From contig JAEYVD010000369.1 of assembly GCA_023432075.1 (NCBI GenBank), forward strand, positions 1 through 7,464: a DNA stretch of 7,464 nt. Direction: 5' to 3'. The DNA is from Pseudomonadota bacterium. GTDB lineage: Bacteria; Pseudomonadota; Gammaproteobacteria; Burkholderiales; Burkholderiaceae_B. The position numbers and the translations under genes are program-made. Below, one piece after another: positions 5,474 to 7,464 of this stretch (the stretch's first letter is position 1; the number at the start of each line of letters is the position of its first letter). Under the pieces are notes generated by a model that saw only the letters and a program-made list of their open reading frames with translations, was not told where the DNA came from and made no database searches.

Positions 5474-6178
5474 ATGAACCTTCTGCTTCTCAGCAATTCC
5501 AGCAGCGACGCCGGCTATCTGGTGCACGCCATGGCGGACATCCGCGAACTGATCGAATCCCTGCCGCAAGGCGCGCCGGCCGTATTCGTGCCGTACGCCG
5601 GGGTCACGCGCAACTGGGACGACTACACGGCGCTGGTCGCCTCCGCGCTGGCCGACACGGGGCTGGCGATTCAGGGCCTGCACACGGCCGAAGATCCGGT
5701 GGCGGCGCTGGAGGCCGCGTCGGTCATCATCATCGGCGGCGGCAACACGTTCAATCTGCTGGGCCAGCTGCGCCGTCAGGGCCTGCTCGAGGTAGTGACG
5801 CGTCGTGTGCGCGCGGGCGCGGCCTACCTTGGCTGGAGCGCGGGCTCCAACCTGACGTGTCCCACCATCTGCACGACGAACGACATGCCCATCACCGATC
5901 CGCAAGGCTTTGATGCGTTGGGCCTGCTGTCCTTCCAGATCAATCCGCACTACACCAACGCACACCCCCCCGGTCACCGCGGAGAAACGCGCGCCCAGCG
6001 CCTGGCCGAATTCTGCACCCTGAATCCAGCCATGCCGGTGCTGGGCCTGCCCGAAGGCGCCGGACTGCGCGTGCGCGGCCAAAAGATCGCGCTGGTCGGT
6101 CCGCACGATGCGCCGCTCTTCCTGGGGCGCGAGGAACCACGCATGTTCCGCCCCGGCCCCGTGGAAATCCCGGCATGA
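5474..6178 (+). CDS. pepE: Peptidase E-type alpha-aspartyl dipeptidase (family S51)
   Basis: A 234-aa cytosolic serine peptidase; family members split dipeptides with an N-terminal aspartate. It has the Class I glutamine-amidotransferase-like fold. The Ser nucleophile is in YLGWSAGSN (S122), Asp is D137 in TTNDMPITDPQGFD and His is H159 in QINPHYTN. The spacings of 15 and 37 residues from the serine equal those of the E. coli PepE triad (S120, D135, H157). IIIGGGNTFNLL (85-96) is the other family hallmark. The ATG at 5474 places MNLLLLSNSS at the N-terminus, as in other PepE proteins; an open frame extends further upstream only because it overlaps the regulator gene in another frame. No good Shine-Dalgarno is seen. 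The stop overlaps the next start as ATGA (6175-6178), indicating translational coupling with the DUF1177 gene. Confidence 0.93.
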   Translation: MNLLLLSNSSSDAGYLVHAMADIRELIESLPQGAPAVFVPYAGVTRNWDDYTALVASALADTGLAIQGLHTAEDPVAALEAASVIIIGGGNTFNLLGQLRRQGLLEVVTRRVRAGAAYLGWSAGSNLTCPTICTTNDMPITDPQGFDALGLLSFQINPHYTNAHPPGHRGETRAQRLAEFCTLNPAMPVLGLPEGAGLRVRGQKIALVGPHDAPLFLGREEPRMFRPGPVEIPA

Positions 6179-7104
6179 AGCAGGTCATCGACGTTATCGA
6201 ATTGCTGTCGTCCGCGCACGTCACGGGTGAGTCCGTGGCGCAGGTGCTGCGCGACGCAGGCCATTGCGAAGTGCAGGTCACGCACCTGGAGCGAGACGGT
6301 CTTGCCACCGACTTCCTGTCCATCGTCATTCCCGGCGCGGATGCCTCGGCCCCGCAATTGGGCATCGTGGGCCGGCTGGGCGGCATCGGCGCGCGCCCCG
6401 CGGTGACGGGCCTGGTGTCCGACAGCGACGGCGCCGTCGTCGCGATCGCCGCGGCGCTCAAGCTGATGGCGATGGCGCGGCAGGGCGACGTGCTGCCCGG
6501 CACGGTCCGCATCCGCACGCACATCTGCCCGCGGGCCGGCACGCGGCCGCATCATCCGGTGCCGATGATGCGCTCGCCATTCCCCATGCGCGAGATGATG
6601 TCGCACGAAGTGGATCCGCGCATGGACGCGATCCTGTCGGTCGACACCACGCGCGGCAACCGACTGGTCAACAAGCGTGGCGTGGCGCTGACTCCGGTGG
6701 CCAAGCAGGGCTACCTGCTGCGCATTCCGGAAACCATGCTGGATGTCATGGGCTGGGTCAGCGGTGAGCTGCCGGTCACGCTGCCGTTGACCACCCAGGA
6801 CATCACGCCCTACGAAAACGGCCTGTGGCACGTGAATTCGCTGATGCAGCCGGCTATTGTCACGGACGCGCCGGTCGTCGGCGTGGCGTTGACCGCGCAG
6901 ACCACCGTGCCCGGTTGCGCCACCGGCGTGACCAACGCCGTGGACGCGGACGTCGCCATGCGCTTCTGCATCGAGATCGCCAAGTTGTACGGCCAGCGCG
7001 CCATGACCTTCTTTGACGATGCCGAGTGGGTTGCGCTGCAGGCTCGCTACGGTTCGATGGCGCGCTTGCAGACCGTTGGCCGCGAAGACGGAGCCGCGCA
7101 ATGA
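6175..7104 (+). CDS. DUF1177-family protein
   Basis: A 309-aa cytosolic protein that resembles the DUF1177 family, whose function is not established. Residues 61-100 (LGIVGRLGGIGARPAVTGLVSDSDGAVVAIAAALKL) form a Gly-rich block with an SDSDGA turn. Residues 115-132 (THICPRAGTRPHHPVPMM) are rich in His and Cys and could bind metal. H144 and D157 (SVDTTRGNR) follow, and residues 234-265 hold a hydrophobic strand and GCATGVTNAVDAD. The SDGA and His-rich motifs suggest a hydrolase, but this is inference. There is no signal peptide or membrane segment. It overlaps pepE upstream and the AroM-type gene downstream by 4 nt each (ATGA), so the three are one translationally coupled unit. A role in handling peptides or their breakdown products is likely from context only. 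Confidence 0.8.
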   Translation: MKQVIDVIELLSSAHVTGESVAQVLRDAGHCEVQVTHLERDGLATDFLSIVIPGADASAPQLGIVGRLGGIGARPAVTGLVSDSDGAVVAIAAALKLMAMARQGDVLPGTVRIRTHICPRAGTRPHHPVPMMRSPFPMREMMSHEVDPRMDAILSVDTTRGNRLVNKRGVALTPVAKQGYLLRIPETMLDVMGWVSGELPVTLPLTTQDITPYENGLWHVNSLMQPAIVTDAPVVGVALTAQTTVPGCATGVTNAVDADVAMRFCIEIAKLYGQRAMTFFDDAEWVALQARYGSMARLQTVGREDGAAQ

Positions 7105-7464
7105 GCGCCCGCACGCCGCGCCGCGTTGCGTTCTTCACCATCGGTCAATCGCCGCGCAGCGACGTCGTGCCCGAAATGGCGCCCGTACTGGGCGCCCACG
7201 TGCGCATCGACGAATTCGGCGCGCTGGACGGCCTGGATGCCGCAGGGCTGGCCGCGCTGGCGCCGCGGCTGCGCGAATACCGCTTTGCCACGCGTCTGCG
7301 CGACGGCTCCCAGATCGAACTGGACGCCGCTGCCGCGGAGGCCCGGCTGGCGCACGTGATGCGAGAGGCCGACGGGCAGGGGTACGACGTGCTGGTGCCG
7401 CTGTGCACCGGCACGGCCATCGCGCCCATGCGCACGCTGGTGGTGGAGCCGCAGCAGGTCGTGG
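7101..7464 (+). CDS. AroM-family protein, 3' end outside the window
   Basis: The open frame runs without a stop for 121 codons to the window end; a complete family member is about 220-230 aa, so roughly half is present. The N-terminus reads VAFFTIGQSPRSDVVPEM, the AroM hallmark, and later DVLVPLCTGTA (about 98-108) resembles the cysteine-containing strand-turn of Asp/Glu racemase-like folds. AroM lies beside aroL in E. coli but has no proven function. Here it follows the DUF1177 gene through an ATGA overlap (7101-7104) and belongs to the same operon. It could be a racemase-like or ligand-binding protein. The truncation is due to the window, not a mutation. Confidence 0.85.
   Translation, partial: MSARTPRRVAFFTIGQSPRSDVVPEMAPVLGAHVRIDEFGALDGLDAAGLAALAPRLREYRFATRLRDGSQIELDAAAAEARLAHVMREADGQGYDVLVPLCTGTAIAPMRTLVVEPQQVV

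Noticed and set aside
5974..7101. Minus-strand open frame opposite the PepE and DUF1177 genes
   Set aside because: Arg/His-rich shadow of GC-rich coding DNA; the sense strand has family motifs and ATGA gene junctions.
1..7464. tRNA, rRNA, CRISPR array, phage genes or integron site
   Set aside because: No cloverleaf-like sequence, regularly spaced repeats or phage-type genes were recognised on either strand.

Overview
The window is GC-rich DNA whose gene content and protein style suggest a betaproteobacterium of the Alcaligenaceae (Bordetella/Achromobacter-like). This assignment is an inference from the proteins, because no rRNA or other marker gene is present. It splits into three parts.

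Part 1, about 1-1352: a nearly complete insertion sequence of the IS110 family, IS1111 group, on the minus strand. It encodes a 341-aa DEDD transposase (256-1281) and is bounded by 13-bp subterminal inverted repeats (8-20 and 1333-1345). About 250 bp of non-coding DNA lies downstream of the transposase, where IS1111 elements are expected to encode their bridge (guide) RNA. This stretch folds on paper into two consecutive interrupted stem-loops. One carries an 8-nt copy of the element's own right end, and the other carries a short match to the target. The element sits exactly at the foot of an intrinsic-terminator-like hairpin (1353-1372) downstream of the dUTPase gene.

Part 2, 1396-4550: chromosomal housekeeping and membrane genes. 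A minus-strand group holds a DedA membrane protein (2704-3342), a small two-helix membrane protein of unknown function 13 bp further on (2139-2690), and an all-alpha dimeric dUTPase (1396-2064). Divergent from DedA is a YdjM-type membrane-bound metal-dependent hydrolase (3449-4489), which ends at a strong intrinsic terminator (4519-4550).

Part 3, 4562-7464: a plus-strand cluster that probably works in peptide use. An IclR-type regulator has its own promoter and a palindromic operator candidate. It is followed by a PepE-type Asp-dipeptidase with an intact Ser-Asp-His triad, a DUF1177 protein and an AroM-family protein cut by the window end. The last three genes are joined by two 4-nt ATGA overlaps, so they are almost certainly translated as one operon. 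The most noteworthy signal is the candidate bridge RNA of the IS element together with its terminator target.
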